Shown: one piece after another, positions 1 through 8,836 of the stretch
Layout of the letters: every line of letters starts with the position of its first letter
Numbering within the stretch: the stretch's first letter is position 1
Origin: Chitinophagaceae bacterium
Lineage (GTDB): Bacteria > Bacteroidota > Bacteroidia > Chitinophagales > Chitinophagaceae
Direction: 5' to 3'
Length of the DNA: 64,000 nucleotides
Assembly: GCA_016710935.1 (NCBI GenBank)
Contig: JADJTY010000003.1
Coordinates: forward strand, 124,001 to 188,000
The notes under the pieces: generated by a model
Database searches by the model: none
Seen by the model: the letters and a program-made list of their open reading frames with translations, nothing else
Told to the model about the DNA's origin: nothing
Made by a program: the position numbers and the translations under genes

Positions 1-1137
1 AAAAGCAGTTGCAGTATCGTTGTACCGGTTACTGATTTCATCATAGTATGCTTTTCCACCGTTTGCATAAGGCCTTTGTATACTTCTGCCAATAGGCGTA
101 TAATACCGGGCAATGGTCAGCCGTAAGGCACTCTTATCACTCAGGTCAAATTGTTCCTGCACCAGGCCCTTTCCAAAACTGCGCCTGCCAACAATCGTTG
201 CCCGGTCCCAATCCTGCAGGGCGCCAATCAATATTTCACTGGCACTTGCCGTACCTTCATCAGCCATAACAACCAACTTACCGGTTTCAAACTGGCCATT
301 GCGGCGGCAGCGGTATTCTTTTTTATCAATGTGTTTTCCTTCTGTGTACGTGATCAGTTTATCACCGTCTAAAAATTCGTCGGCTATTTCTACCGCCTGG
401 TCTAAAACGCCTCCGCCATTGCCCCTTAAATCAAGTATCAGTTTTTGCAGCCCCGCTTTCTTTAATAATTCCAGTGCTTCCATAAATTCGCGATAAGTTA
501 CCGACGAAAATTTGTTAAGTCTTATATAACCAATTTCTTTGGTCATCATATAACTTGCATCCACGCTTACCAATGGAATTGCATCCCGGGTAATGACCGC
601 CTGCTTTTTTTCAGCATTACGTATATAGGTAATGGAAACTTTTGTACCTCTTTCGCCCCGAAGTTTTTTTCTGAAAGCATCTGCATTGGTTTTATTGCCT
701 GCCACCAGGCTGTCATCAATTTTTATAAACTTATCCCCTGTAACCAAACCGGCTTTAAAGCCGGGACCATCTTTTAAAACATGAATAACATTCAGGGTAT
801 CGTTAAAAATATTGAACTCAATGCCAATGCCAAAAAATTTACCGGCCAGATCTTCATTTACCGATTGCAGATCTTCGGCAGGTATAAAAACAGAGTGGGG
901 GTCCAGTTTGCTTAACATGGCCTGTATGGCAGTGTCGGCAAGTTTATCAAATTCCACGTCATCTACATACCGGTTTTTGATCAGGTCCATTATTTCCTGT
1001 ACGGGCCGGCGTTTTTCGGTAAAAAAGAAATGTTTGCCCGGCATACTATCCCTCATTTTATAACCGAAGTACATGCCAACGATCATGGTAATACTAAACA
1101 GCAAGGGTAGCCACACTTGTATTTTTTTATTATTCAT
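1..1137 (-). CDS. S41 family C-terminal processing peptidase (partial, C-terminus beyond window)
   Basis: Serine protease of the CtpA/tail-specific protease family, anchored in the inner membrane and acting in the periplasm. The 379 visible residues begin MNNKKIQVWLPLLFSI, with one membrane segment at about 8-26. A PDZ domain spans about 95-180. The S41 core follows, with RGNGGG at 239-243, the serine in DEGTASASEI (S298) and the lysine in FGKGLV (K323), the expected catalytic dyad with its usual 25-residue spacing. The gene runs off the left edge, so the C-terminal part is not seen. It is divergent from the GlcNAc kinase at 1420, and an 18-base tandem repeat begins 19 bases upstream of its start codon. 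The family call is secure; the substrate is unknown. Confidence 0.93.
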   Translation of the reverse strand, partial: MNNKKIQVWLPLLFSITMIVGMYFGYKMRDSMPGKHFFFTEKRRPVQEIMDLIKNRYVDDVEFDKLADTAIQAMLSKLDPHSVFIPAEDLQSVNEDLAGKFFGIGIEFNIFNDTLNVIHVLKDGPGFKAGLVTGDKFIKIDDSLVAGNKTNADAFRKKLRGERGTKVSITYIRNAEKKQAVITRDAIPLVSVDASYMMTKEIGYIRLNKFSSVTYREFMEALELLKKAGLQKLILDLRGNGGGVLDQAVEIADEFLDGDKLITYTEGKHIDKKEYRCRRNGQFETGKLVVMADEGTASASEILIGALQDWDRATIVGRRSFGKGLVQEQFDLSDKSALRLTIARYYTPIGRSIQRPYANGGKAYYDEISNRYNDTATAF

Positions 1138-1156
1138 CTTGCGAAGATAGGAATAA

Positions 1157-1262
1157 GCTACAAGGGGAAAACAGCTGCGAGGGGAAAAGAAGCTGCGAGG
1201 GGAGAAGAAGCTGCAAGGGGAGAAGAAGCTGCAAGGGGAGAACAACTGCAAGGGGTAAATAA
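1157..1262. repeat. 18-base tandem repeat (about six units)
   Basis: Six head-to-tail copies of a unit like GCTGCAAGGGGAGAAGAA start at 1157, 1174, 1192, 1210, 1228 and 1246. The four inner copies are exactly 18 bases and differ by one to a few bases; the outer two are 17. The array lies in the divergent promoter region just upstream of the S41 protease. A reverse-complement copy of most of a unit is at 1331-1346 (TTCTCCCTTGCAGCTT), one G shorter. No reading frame in the array belongs to a recognisable protein. Confidence 0.9.
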
Positions 1263-1344
1263 GCTGAGGGATTAGTTTTATAAAAAATTAACCCTGTTTA
1301 ATTTAAAGAATGATGGGCTGAAATTAAAGTTTCTCCCTTGCAGC

Positions 1345-1373
1345 TTGTCAACAGGATCCTGCGGATAACTTTG
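1345..1373 (+). promoter_or_regulatory. Bacteroidota-type promoter for the GlcNAc kinase gene
   Basis: The -7 box TAACTTTG (1366-1373) fits TAnnTTTG exactly. A TTG at 1345-1347 lies 18 bases upstream, in the place of the -33 element. The start codon is at 1420. The -33 TTG sits at the end of the inverted copy of the minisatellite unit. Confidence 0.6.
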
Positions 1374-1419
1374 TGTCTTAATCAAAATGAATTAACTTCA
1401 AACCAAATAACGGTTTTAA

Positions 1420-2259
1420 ATGGCAATTAAATTAATAGCAGACAGCGGTTCTACAAAAACAGAGTGGTGTTTAATGAACGGGAAATCGGTAAAGACCTTT
1501 TATACACAGGGATTAAGCCCTTATTTTCTATCGGCAGAGCAAATAGAATATGTAATTAATGAAGAACTGAAGGGGAAGTTAAAAAAAACAGAGCCCGACG
1601 AAATTTATTTTTATGGTACCGGCTGCAGCAATGCAGATAATGTGAAGCTGGTTAAAAAAGCGGTACAAAAAGTATTTAACGATGCAAAAATATTTGTTGA
1701 TCACGACCTGATGGGAGCAGCCAAGGCGCTTTGCGGGCACGATAAAGGCATTGCCTGTATATTGGGCACCGGTTCAAATTCCTGTTATTATAATGGCAAA
1801 AAGATAGTAAAAAACAGTCCTGGCCTGGGGTATGTACTGGGCGATGAAGGCAGCGGTGCTTACATGGGCAGAAAAGTAATTCAGTATTTTTTATACAAAA
1901 CTTTTGATGAAGACCTGATGGACCGTTTTCATGCAAAGTATAATACCAACAGCGATGAAATACTGAGTGCTGTATATAAAAAGCCCCTGCCCAACCGGTA
2001 CCTGGCTGCTTTTACCGGTTTTTTAGTGGAGAACCGGGGCCATTACATGGTTGAAAATATTATTGAAGACAGCTTTAATGATTTCTTTTTTAACCATGTT
2101 TATAAGTATCGTGAAAGCTGGACAATGCCCATCAATTTTACCGGCAGTGTTGCCTTTGGATTTAAAGATGTTTTAAAAGATCTGTGCAGCTCGTTTGAAC
2201 TGCAATTAGGAAAAGTAATTAAAAAGCCCATGGACGGGTTGATAAAATTTCATCAGTAA
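1420..2259 (+). CDS. N-acetylglucosamine kinase (BadF/BadG/BcrA/BcrD ATPase family)
   Basis: Cytoplasmic sugar kinase of the actin-like ATPase fold, expected to phosphorylate GlcNAc released in cell-wall recycling. The N-terminal phosphate loop IADSGSTKTEW (residues 5-15), the second phosphate motif GTGSNS near 115 and LGDEGSGAYMG near 140-150 mark the family. Length 279 is normal for the short Bacteroidota form. It is followed after 3 bases by murQ, so the two are one operon for recovering GlcNAc and MurNAc-6-phosphate. Kinase family is firm; GlcNAc as substrate is inferred from the neighbour and family. Confidence 0.87.
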   Translation: MAIKLIADSGSTKTEWCLMNGKSVKTFYTQGLSPYFLSAEQIEYVINEELKGKLKKTEPDEIYFYGTGCSNADNVKLVKKAVQKVFNDAKIFVDHDLMGAAKALCGHDKGIACILGTGSNSCYYNGKKIVKNSPGLGYVLGDEGSGAYMGRKVIQYFLYKTFDEDLMDRFHAKYNTNSDEILSAVYKKPLPNRYLAAFTGFLVENRGHYMVENIIEDSFNDFFFNHVYKYRESWTMPINFTGSVAFGFKDVLKDLCSSFELQLGKVIKKPMDGLIKFHQ

Positions 2260-2262
2260 ATA

Positions 2263-3078
2263 ATGGCGTTTAACAGAATAACAGAAGCAGCATCAAATTA
2301 CAGGCATTTGGAAAAAATGTCGGTAAAAGAGTTATTAGTAAATATTAATAAAGAAGACAGCCAGGTGCCTGTAGCTGTTGAAAAAGCGATTCCGCAGATC
2401 GATCAGCTGGTACAGGTAATTGCAGATAAGATGCTGGCCGGTGGCCGGCTTTTTTATATTGGTGCAGGCACCAGCGGCAGGCTGGCAGTGGTAGATGCCA
2501 GTGAATGTCCGCCTACTTATGGTGTGCCCGCAGGGCTCGTTATTGCTATCATTGCAGGCGGCCAAAAAGCCATTACCGAGGCTGTTGAATTTGCAGAAGA
2601 TGATATGGAGCAGGGCTGGCTTGATCTGCAGGTGCATGGGGTAAGTGAAAAAGATGTGGTGATTGGAATAGCTGCCGGCGGAACCACGCCATATGTAATC
2701 GCCGCCTTGGATACATGCAGGGCCCATAATATTATAACAGGGAGCATATCCTGCAATCCGGATGCACCGCTGAGTGCCGCAGCAGATTACCCGATCGAAG
2801 CCGTTGTAGGACCTGAATTTGTTACCGGAAGCACCCGTATGAAAAGTGGTACAGCTCAAAAACTGATCCTGAATATGATCTCCACAGCCGTGATGATACA
2901 GTTAGGAAGGGTAGAAGATAATAAAATGGTACACATGCAACTAACCAATGAAAAACTGGTGGACCGGGGGGTGAAAATGCTGATGGAGAAAATGCAGACT
3001 GATGATTATGAAGCGGCAAAAACCTTACTGCTGCGATCGGGCAGTGTCAAAAATTCGATAGATAAGAACCATTCATAA
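2263..3078 (+). CDS. murQ: N-acetylmuramic acid 6-phosphate etherase
   Basis: MurQ cleaves the lactyl ether of MurNAc-6-phosphate to give GlcNAc-6-phosphate and D-lactate during peptidoglycan recycling in the cytoplasm. The SIS (sugar isomerase) fold is marked by YIGAGTSGRLAVVDASECPP (65-84) and IGIAAGGTTPYVIAAL. The conserved GPEFVTGSTRMKSGTAQK and LTNEKLVDRG motifs of MurQ follow. At 271 residues it is about 25 shorter than E. coli MurQ, mainly at the C-terminus. The start lies 3 bases after the kinase stop, consistent with translational coupling. Confidence 0.95.
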   Translation: MAFNRITEAASNYRHLEKMSVKELLVNINKEDSQVPVAVEKAIPQIDQLVQVIADKMLAGGRLFYIGAGTSGRLAVVDASECPPTYGVPAGLVIAIIAGGQKAITEAVEFAEDDMEQGWLDLQVHGVSEKDVVIGIAAGGTTPYVIAALDTCRAHNIITGSISCNPDAPLSAAADYPIEAVVGPEFVTGSTRMKSGTAQKLILNMISTAVMIQLGRVEDNKMVHMQLTNEKLVDRGVKMLMEKMQTDDYEAAKTLLLRSGSVKNSIDKNHS

Positions 3079-3098
3079 AAAAACCTTGGTTGATTTAT

Positions 3099-3116
3099 GT
3101 AAATTAACTAATTTAC
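3099..3116. promoter_or_regulatory. Perfect 18-base palindrome upstream of the T9SS protein gene
   Basis: GTAAATTA-AC-TAATTTAC is an inverted repeat with 8-base arms and a 2-base centre, 30 bases upstream of the start at 3146 and 21 bases after the murQ stop. Position and symmetry suit an operator. It has no run of T after it, so it is not a terminator. No binding protein can be named. Confidence 0.4.
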
Positions 3117-3145
3117 GTATCTAATTACTAATTAAAACTCCTCTT

Positions 3146-4369
3146 ATGAACATTAAACTTTTACTCTCAACAACTTTTATTGCAGCAAGCGTCTCTGTTT
3201 CGGCGCAGGATGCTAACAAAACCTTCGCAATAACCGGCGATGGTAATCGTGATTTCATGTGGATGAACATCCGCCAGGTAGATATTACTACCGGTAAAAT
3301 TATTACGGATGTTTATCAAAGAGACAAAACAGCCTTTTTAATGAAGGATGCCGATACAAAAACCCAGTCGGCTGCCCACAGAACCCCAACCGAAACCATG
3401 GTTGCGGCCGCGGCTTACGACAAAAATCAAAACAAACTATTCTTTACCCCGATGCGGGTAGGTGAGTTACGCTGGCTCGACCTGAATGCAAAAGATAACG
3501 AACAGAAATATTACACGGTCACTTCTACGCTTTTAAATACCAATAATGAACTGAATGATGAAGCAAACCAGTTTTCACGTATGGTTATTGGTGCCGATGG
3601 TAATGGTTATGCATTAACCAATGATGCCAGCCGTTTGGTAAAATTTACAACCGGCAAAAAAGTAACGATCACCGACCTGGGTGCTGTGATGGATGATGAA
3701 TCAAACAAATCCGTTTCAATTAAAAACAAATGCACCAGCTGGGGCGGCGATATGATTGCCGATGCTTACAATAAATTATACATCATCTCTGCAAACCATT
3801 ATGTATTTGTACTGGATGTAGAAACCAGGGTTGCAAAGCAAATTGGATATATTACCGGTTTACCTGCTGCTTACAGTACCAATGGCGCTGCAGTTGATAA
3901 GGATGGTAATGTTGTTGTAGCCAGTGCAAACACTTTTGCCGGGTACTACAAATTTTCTTTAAAAGATTTTGTAGCAACTTTTGTTGAAGGTTCTGATATG
4001 GTTTACAATGCTTCTGATCTTGCTAATGGCAACCTGTTATTTCAAAAGGAAGTTGATGCTGCAAGAACATTCGCTGATTTTAAACCAGTAGTTCCGGTAT
4101 TGACCAACGAAGCTCATATTTATCCTAACCCGGTTACCAACAGCGAGTTTAAAATTTATTTTGAAGGACAGCAGGCAGGCAGATACAATGTAACCATTAC
4201 TGATCTTTCCGGCAAGCCGGTAATGACCAGGATCGTAACTGTTGGTAACGCAAAGGCACAGGTTGAAACCATACAGTTAAACAGGGCATTTGCAAAAGGC
4301 ATGTATATGGTTAAAGTAACAGATGCCAATAACAAATTTATTTTTACAGAAAGAATTGTGGTTCAATAA
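3146..4369 (+). CDS. Secreted protein with T9SS type A sorting domain
   Basis: A 407-residue exported protein of unknown role. A signal peptide MNIKLLLSTTFIAASVSVSA precedes QDANKTF. The middle (about 25-315) has short repeated strands such as WGGDMIADAYNKLYIISANHYVFVLD and GAAVDKDGNVVVASA, which look like a beta-propeller of NHL/Kelch type (inference). The last 80 residues start IYPNPVTNSEFKIYF and end ERIVVQ, the standard Por secretion (T9SS type A) C-terminal domain. It is therefore secreted through the outer membrane and attached at the cell surface. It stands alone and a strong terminator follows. Confidence 0.88.
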   Translation: MNIKLLLSTTFIAASVSVSAQDANKTFAITGDGNRDFMWMNIRQVDITTGKIITDVYQRDKTAFLMKDADTKTQSAAHRTPTETMVAAAAYDKNQNKLFFTPMRVGELRWLDLNAKDNEQKYYTVTSTLLNTNNELNDEANQFSRMVIGADGNGYALTNDASRLVKFTTGKKVTITDLGAVMDDESNKSVSIKNKCTSWGGDMIADAYNKLYIISANHYVFVLDVETRVAKQIGYITGLPAAYSTNGAAVDKDGNVVVASANTFAGYYKFSLKDFVATFVEGSDMVYNASDLANGNLLFQKEVDAARTFADFKPVVPVLTNEAHIYPNPVTNSEFKIYFEGQQAGRYNVTITDLSGKPVMTRIVTVGNAKAQVETIQLNRAFAKGMYMVKVTDANNKFIFTERIVVQ

Positions 4370-4393
4370 AGAAATTACGGTTATTAAGTCAAA

Positions 4394-4423
4394 GGGTTGC
4401 CAAAATGGCAACCCTCTTTTTTT
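4394..4423 (+). terminator. Rho-independent terminator after the T9SS protein gene
   Basis: GGGTTGCCA / TGGCAACCC form a perfect 9-bp stem (4394-4402 and 4406-4414) with an AAA loop, followed by C and seven to eight T. Confidence 0.9.
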
Positions 4424-4426
4424 AAC

Positions 4427-4600
4427 CGCAGATCAGGATGATTATCTTGATTTCGCAGATATAACTGACAGGTTAAACAGACTTTTAATTTTCATCTGTT
4501 TCAGAATTTGCATAATCAGCGAAATCAATTTTTAATCTTGGTTAATCTGCGATTAAATTTGCAAAATCAGCGAAATCATTTAAATCTTTTTAATCAGCGA
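4427..4600. repeat. Dispersed intergenic repeat cluster (ATCAGCGAAATCA / ATCTGCGATT type)
   Basis: This gap is packed with variants of the same words: CCGCAGATCA, GATTTCGCAGAT, AATCAGCGAAATCA (two copies, near 4515 and 4564), ATCTGCGATTAAATTTGC and AATCAGCGATTTA. They occur in both orientations. A shorter relative is at 30702-30747. Such words are familiar as dispersed non-coding repeats in Bacteroidota; their function is unknown. A reading frame runs through the right part into the next gene but is repeat, not protein. Confidence 0.6.
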
Positions 4601-4603
4601 TTT

Positions 4604-5167
4604 ATGCAGGATATTGAACCTTATTACAACTGGCGCCATTTATATATAGCCGAAGAAGATCCGCATTCTCCCTTTTACCGGCGTACGTACAGCGAGTTTG
4701 AATTTTCCAACACGGTGTATAATTATTATATACATCCTCAATGGGATGATTTTGGATCCCGAACATTATACATGAAAATTTTGTTTGTAGATTATGAACA
4801 AAAATTTGCCATCATAGAATTACTGGGCGAATGGAATGATGCGATTGAAAATGATATCATGACGCTGCGAAGGGATATAACTGATATCATGTTTGCAAAG
4901 GGAATAAACAAGTTTATCCTGGTAGCAGAAAATGTATTGAACTTTCACAGCAGTGACGACAGCTATTATGAAGACTGGCGTGAGCAACTGGAGGATGTTG
5001 GGGGATGGGTGGTGATACTGGATATGCCAACACAAAGCCAGTATGATTTTAAACAAGCCAGGCTGACCAACTATATAGAATTGATCGATTTTCCGCAATG
5101 GAGAACATTAAAACCTGAGATCATTTTTCAACAGTTGGATGGGATGATGTTTAAAAGACTAACCTGA
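4604..5167 (+). CDS. Conserved-looking hypothetical protein
   Basis: A soluble protein of 187 residues starting MQDIEPYYNWRHLYIAEEDP. It has no signal peptide or membrane segment and is acidic and aromatic-rich. It contains FVDYEQKFAIIELLGEWNDAIENDI and a later GWVVILDMPTQSQYDF. I do not recognise a family. The reading frame is open upstream to 4508, but those codons come from the repeat cluster, so the ATG at 4604 is chosen. It lies just upstream of sdhCAB, but a separate promoter at 5237-5266 argues against a shared transcript. Confidence 0.72.
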   Translation: MQDIEPYYNWRHLYIAEEDPHSPFYRRTYSEFEFSNTVYNYYIHPQWDDFGSRTLYMKILFVDYEQKFAIIELLGEWNDAIENDIMTLRRDITDIMFAKGINKFILVAENVLNFHSSDDSYYEDWREQLEDVGGWVVILDMPTQSQYDFKQARLTNYIELIDFPQWRTLKPEIIFQQLDGMMFKRLT

Positions 5168-5236
5168 AATAAGATGAACCGTAATACAAGAATGATAAAT
5201 ATCATGTTCTTTCAGCATAAAAACTCAGGATGTAGC

Positions 5237-5266
5237 TTGTTTTTGCTTCATCCTGTCGTATTTTTG
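5237..5266 (+). promoter_or_regulatory. Promoter of sdhCAB
   Basis: TTG at 5237-5239 and TATTTTTG at 5259-5266 are separated by 19 bases and match the Bacteroidota -33/-7 pattern (TTG N19 TAnnTTTG). The sdhC start codon is at 5298, giving a leader of about 25 bases. Confidence 0.65.
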
Positions 5267-5297
5267 TAAACCAAATCAAACTCACAACTCTTTCAAT

Positions 5298-5978
5298 ATG
5301 ACCTGGAAACACTTTTTCACTTCTTCAATTGGAAAGAAATTAATCATGGGCCTTACAGGTCTTTTTTTAATCGTATTCTTAATTGTACATGTTGGTGTAA
5401 ACTCCTGCATTTTTGTTAACGATGGTGGCGAAACTTTCAATAAGGCAGCCCATTTTATGAGCCACAACTGGATACTCCGCATTATGGAAATTGGATTATT
5501 TGCAGGGCTTTTACTGCATATTATTCAGGGTCTTATATTATGGAGACAAAATGCATCAGCCAGGCCGGTCAAGTATTCGGTTAATGCAGCTAATGCAAAT
5601 AGTAAATGGTACAGCCGGTCAATGGGATTATTGGGTACACTGCTTTTATTCTTTTTGGTTATTCATGTTTCTAAATTTTTTATTGATACTAAAATTGCCT
5701 TGTATGCTGATGGCGGTGCACATGATGCCAGCCATAATCTGTATAATGCAATGAAAGAAGAGTTTCAAACCTGGTGGGTTGTTGTTATTTATGTATTGGG
5801 GGTTATATCGCTGTTCTGGCATTTACTTCATGGTTTCCAGAGTGCTTTTCAAACAATAGGTATCAATCATAAAAGATATACGCCGATCATTAAAGCAATT
5901 GGCATAGGCTATACCATCATCGTTTGTTTATTATTTGCTTTAATGCCCATCTCTTTTTACCTGGGATGGATAGATTAA
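5298..5978 (+). CDS. sdhC: Succinate dehydrogenase / fumarate reductase cytochrome b subunit
   Basis: Membrane anchor of respiratory complex II, passing electrons between the FeS subunit and menaquinone. The 226 residues hold five hydrophobic segments (about 14-34, 62-82, 100-122, 152-175, 198-220). Histidines in IVHVGVNS, LLHIIQG, VIHVSKF and WHLLHGFQSAF are the likely haem ligands, as in B-type complexes with one fused anchor subunit and two haems. The order C-A-B with short gaps makes a plain operon. Confidence 0.93.
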   Translation: MTWKHFFTSSIGKKLIMGLTGLFLIVFLIVHVGVNSCIFVNDGGETFNKAAHFMSHNWILRIMEIGLFAGLLLHIIQGLILWRQNASARPVKYSVNAANANSKWYSRSMGLLGTLLLFFLVIHVSKFFIDTKIALYADGGAHDASHNLYNAMKEEFQTWWVVVIYVLGVISLFWHLLHGFQSAFQTIGINHKRYTPIIKAIGIGYTIIVCLLFALMPISFYLGWID

Positions 5979-6025
5979 ACTATATAAGAATAACTGATTA
6001 CTAATCTACTAATTAATTATACAAA

Positions 6026-8002
6026 ATGTCTTTAGATTCAAAAGTACCACACGGCGAAATGGATAAAAAGTGGACCGATTATAAGGGCCATGTTAAACTC
6101 GTTAATCCTGCCAACAAGCGTAAGCTGGAAATCATTGTTGTGGGTACCGGCCTTGCCGGAGCCTCTGCTGCAGCTTCTTTGGGCGAGATGGGTTATAAAG
6201 TAAAAGCATTTTGTTTTCAGGATAGTCCACGACGTGCACACAGTATTGCCGCGCAGGGTGGTATCAATGCAGCAAAGAATTATCAGAACGACGGAGACTC
6301 TGTTTTCCGTTTATTTTACGATACTGTTAAAGGAGGAGATTACCGTGCAAGAGAAGCCAACGTTCATCGCCTGGCCGAAGTGAGTGCAGCTATTATTGAT
6401 CAGTGTGTGGCACAAGGCGTTCCTTTTGCCAGAGAATATGGCGGCTTATTAAGCAACCGTAGCTTTGGTGGTACACAGGTGCAACGTACCTTTTATGCAG
6501 CCGGGCAAACGGGTCAGCAATTATTATTAGGTGCTTACAGCGCTTTGGAAAGACAGGTGGCCCTGGGAAATGTAACCATGTACAACCGCCACGAAATGCT
6601 GGACATTGTAAAAATTGATGGCAAGGCAAGAGGGATTATAGCCAGGGACCTGGTTAATGGAACTTTGGAAAAACATTTTGGCCATGCAGTTTTATTGTGT
6701 ACCGGAGGTTATGGCAATGTTTTCTATTTAAGTACCAATGCCATGGGCAGTAATGTAACTGCAGCATGGAAGGCGCACAAGCAAGGAGCTTTTTTTGGTA
6801 ACCCTTGCTTTACACAAATTCATCCAACCTGCATTCCCGTAAGTGGCGATTATCAAAGTAAATTAACCTTGATGAGCGAAAGCTTACGTAATGATGGAAG
6901 GATTTGGGTCCCCATGAAAAAAGACGATAACCGTAAGGCTGTTGATATACCGGAAGCTGAAAGAGATTACTACCTGGAACGTCGTTACCCTGCCTTTGGT
7001 AACCTGGTTCCACGCGATGTGGCATCAAGAGCTGCAAAAGAAAGATGCGACGAAGGTTACGGCGTAGGTACCACCAAACTGGCTGTTTATCTTGATTTTA
7101 AAGATGCCATTGTTCGATATGGTAAAATTGAAGCAGGAAAAACCGGCAATGATACAGCAGACCATGATTCGATCGTAAAAATGGGTAAGGCTGTTGTTGA
7201 AGAAAAATATGGCAACCTGTTTGAAATGTATGAAAAGATAACCGGCGAAAATCCTTACGAAATGCCGATGAGGATCTATCCGGCTGTGCATTATACCATG
7301 GGTGGGCTTTGGGTTGATTATGAATTAAAAACTACTGTTGACGGTTTATATGCATTGGGCGAAGCAAATTTTAGTGATCATGGTGCAAACCGTTTGGGAG
7401 CAAGTGCTTTAATGCAGGGACTGGCTGATGGTTATTTTGTGATCCCTTACACATTGGGAAACTATTTGGCAGATGATATCCGTACTGCATCCATTCCAAC
7501 TTCTCATCCTGCATTTGAAGAAGCAGAAAAAAAGGTCAGCGACAGGATCAATACGCTGATGAATATTAAGGGAAAACAAACGGTGGAAAGTTTTCACAAA
7601 CGTTTGGGCAAGATCATGTGGGACAAATGTGGTATGGCCCGTAATGCACAGGGATTGCAGGAAGCCATTTCCGAAATTCAGGCATTGAAAAAAGAATTCT
7701 GGAGCGATGTAAAAATACCGGGCGATATCAATGAAATGAATCCTGAACTGGATAAAGCCGGCAGGGTAGCCGATTTTATTGAGCTTGGCGAACTGATGTG
7801 CAAAGATGCCCTGGACAGAAATGAAAGCTGCGGCGGACATTTCAGGGAAGAATCGCAAACGGAGGATGGCGAAGCAAAACGTGATGATGATCATTACAGT
7901 TTTGTATCGGCCTGGGAATTTAAGGGAGAAAGTGAATGGCAATTAAATAAAGAACCTTTGACCTTTGAAATTGTTAAACCAACACAGCGTTCTTACAAAT
8001 AA
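6026..8002 (+). CDS. sdhA: Succinate dehydrogenase / fumarate reductase flavoprotein subunit
   Basis: FAD-binding catalytic subunit of complex II, oxidising succinate to fumarate at the cytoplasmic face. The Rossmann motif VVGTGLAGASAAASLGEMG is near residue 38. RRAHSIAAQGGINAA carries the family's histidine for covalent FAD. QTGQQLLLGAYSAL, HPTCIP and RYPAFGNLVPRDVASRA, with the catalytic arginine region, are all present. The C-terminal helical domain ends at 658 residues, normal for the long Bacteroidota form. All key motifs are intact. Confidence 0.96.
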   Translation: MSLDSKVPHGEMDKKWTDYKGHVKLVNPANKRKLEIIVVGTGLAGASAAASLGEMGYKVKAFCFQDSPRRAHSIAAQGGINAAKNYQNDGDSVFRLFYDTVKGGDYRAREANVHRLAEVSAAIIDQCVAQGVPFAREYGGLLSNRSFGGTQVQRTFYAAGQTGQQLLLGAYSALERQVALGNVTMYNRHEMLDIVKIDGKARGIIARDLVNGTLEKHFGHAVLLCTGGYGNVFYLSTNAMGSNVTAAWKAHKQGAFFGNPCFTQIHPTCIPVSGDYQSKLTLMSESLRNDGRIWVPMKKDDNRKAVDIPEAERDYYLERRYPAFGNLVPRDVASRAAKERCDEGYGVGTTKLAVYLDFKDAIVRYGKIEAGKTGNDTADHDSIVKMGKAVVEEKYGNLFEMYEKITGENPYEMPMRIYPAVHYTMGGLWVDYELKTTVDGLYALGEANFSDHGANRLGASALMQGLADGYFVIPYTLGNYLADDIRTASIPTSHPAFEEAEKKVSDRINTLMNIKGKQTVESFHKRLGKIMWDKCGMARNAQGLQEAISEIQALKKEFWSDVKIPGDINEMNPELDKAGRVADFIELGELMCKDALDRNESCGGHFREESQTEDGEAKRDDDHYSFVSAWEFKGESEWQLNKEPLTFEIVKPTQRSYK

Positions 8003-8049
8003 ACCAATACAAATTCAGCATACAGCAATTATAAACGTATTTAAGATTT

Positions 8050-8814
8050 ATGGAACACTACAACATGAACCTCACACTAAAAGTGTGGAAGCAGAAAAAC
8101 TCAAAAGCTGGTGGTAGTTTTGAAACGTACCAGGTAAAAAATATTTCTTCTGAAATGTCTTTCCTGGAAATGTTTGATGTGCTGAACGAACAACTGATCA
8201 CCGAAGGAAAAGACCCGATTGCTTTTGACCACGATTGCCGTGAAGGCATTTGTGGTGCATGCAGCATGTATATTGATGGCCGGGCACACGGTCCCTGGAC
8301 AAAGAATACGGTTTGCCAGTTGCACATGCGTGCTTTTAAAGATGGAGATACTATCGTGGTGGAACCATGGCGTGCTGCGGCTTTCCCAGTTATTAAGGAT
8401 CTGATGGTTGACCGTGGTGCTTTTGACAGGATCATGCAGGCTGGTGGTTTTATTTCTGTAAATACCGGTAATGCTGTTGATGCAAATGCTTTACCTATTG
8501 ACAAAAAGAATGCTGATACTGCTTTTGATGCAGCCTCCTGTATTGGATGTGGTGCCTGTGTGGCCGCCTGTAAAAACAGCAGTGCCATGTTATTTGTTAG
8601 TGCCAAGGTTTCTCAATTGGCTTTGTTACCGCAAGGTCAGCCTGAAAGAGAATCGAGGGTATTGAATATGGTGGCGCAAATGGATAAAGAAGGATTTGGT
8701 AACTGTACCAACACGTATGCCTGCGAGGCAGAATGTCCGAAAGGAATTTCTGTTTCAAATATTGCACGGATGAACAGGGAATATCTGAAAGCCGGACTAA
8801 CTACAGAACAGTAA
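8050..8814 (+). CDS. sdhB: Succinate dehydrogenase / fumarate reductase iron-sulfur subunit
   Basis: The 254-residue electron-transfer subunit of complex II. The N-terminal ferredoxin domain carries the [2Fe-2S] cysteines in CREGICGACSMYIDG and the later CQLH. The C-terminal domain has CIGCGACVAACKNS and CTNTYACEAECPKGISV for the [4Fe-4S] and [3Fe-4S] clusters. The frame opens at 8050 (MEHYNMNL); a second ATG at 8065 (MNLTLKVW) would also fit the family. A clear terminator follows. Confidence 0.95.
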   Translation: MEHYNMNLTLKVWKQKNSKAGGSFETYQVKNISSEMSFLEMFDVLNEQLITEGKDPIAFDHDCREGICGACSMYIDGRAHGPWTKNTVCQLHMRAFKDGDTIVVEPWRAAAFPVIKDLMVDRGAFDRIMQAGGFISVNTGNAVDANALPIDKKNADTAFDAASCIGCGACVAACKNSSAMLFVSAKVSQLALLPQGQPERESRVLNMVAQMDKEGFGNCTNTYACEAECPKGISVSNIARMNREYLKAGLTTEQ

Positions 8815-8836
8815 TCATATAAAAATATAAAAGTAG

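Noticed and set aside
1157..1262. Possible CRISPR array
   Set aside because: The repeat unit is 18 bases and directly tandem, with no spacers and no cas genes nearby.
2335..2859. Open frame of 174 codons antisense to murQ
   Set aside because: The murQ frame is complete and conserved; the antisense product is rich in C, H and Y as expected of a shadow.
4508..4603. N-terminal extension of the hypothetical protein to 4508
   Set aside because: These codons (MHNQRNQFLILVNLRLNLQ and on) are translated dispersed repeat; the protein-like sequence starts at MQDIEPYY (4604).
7409..7942. Long open frame antisense to sdhA
   Set aside because: The opposite strand encodes a complete, well-conserved flavoprotein; the antisense frame has no family features and is a shadow.
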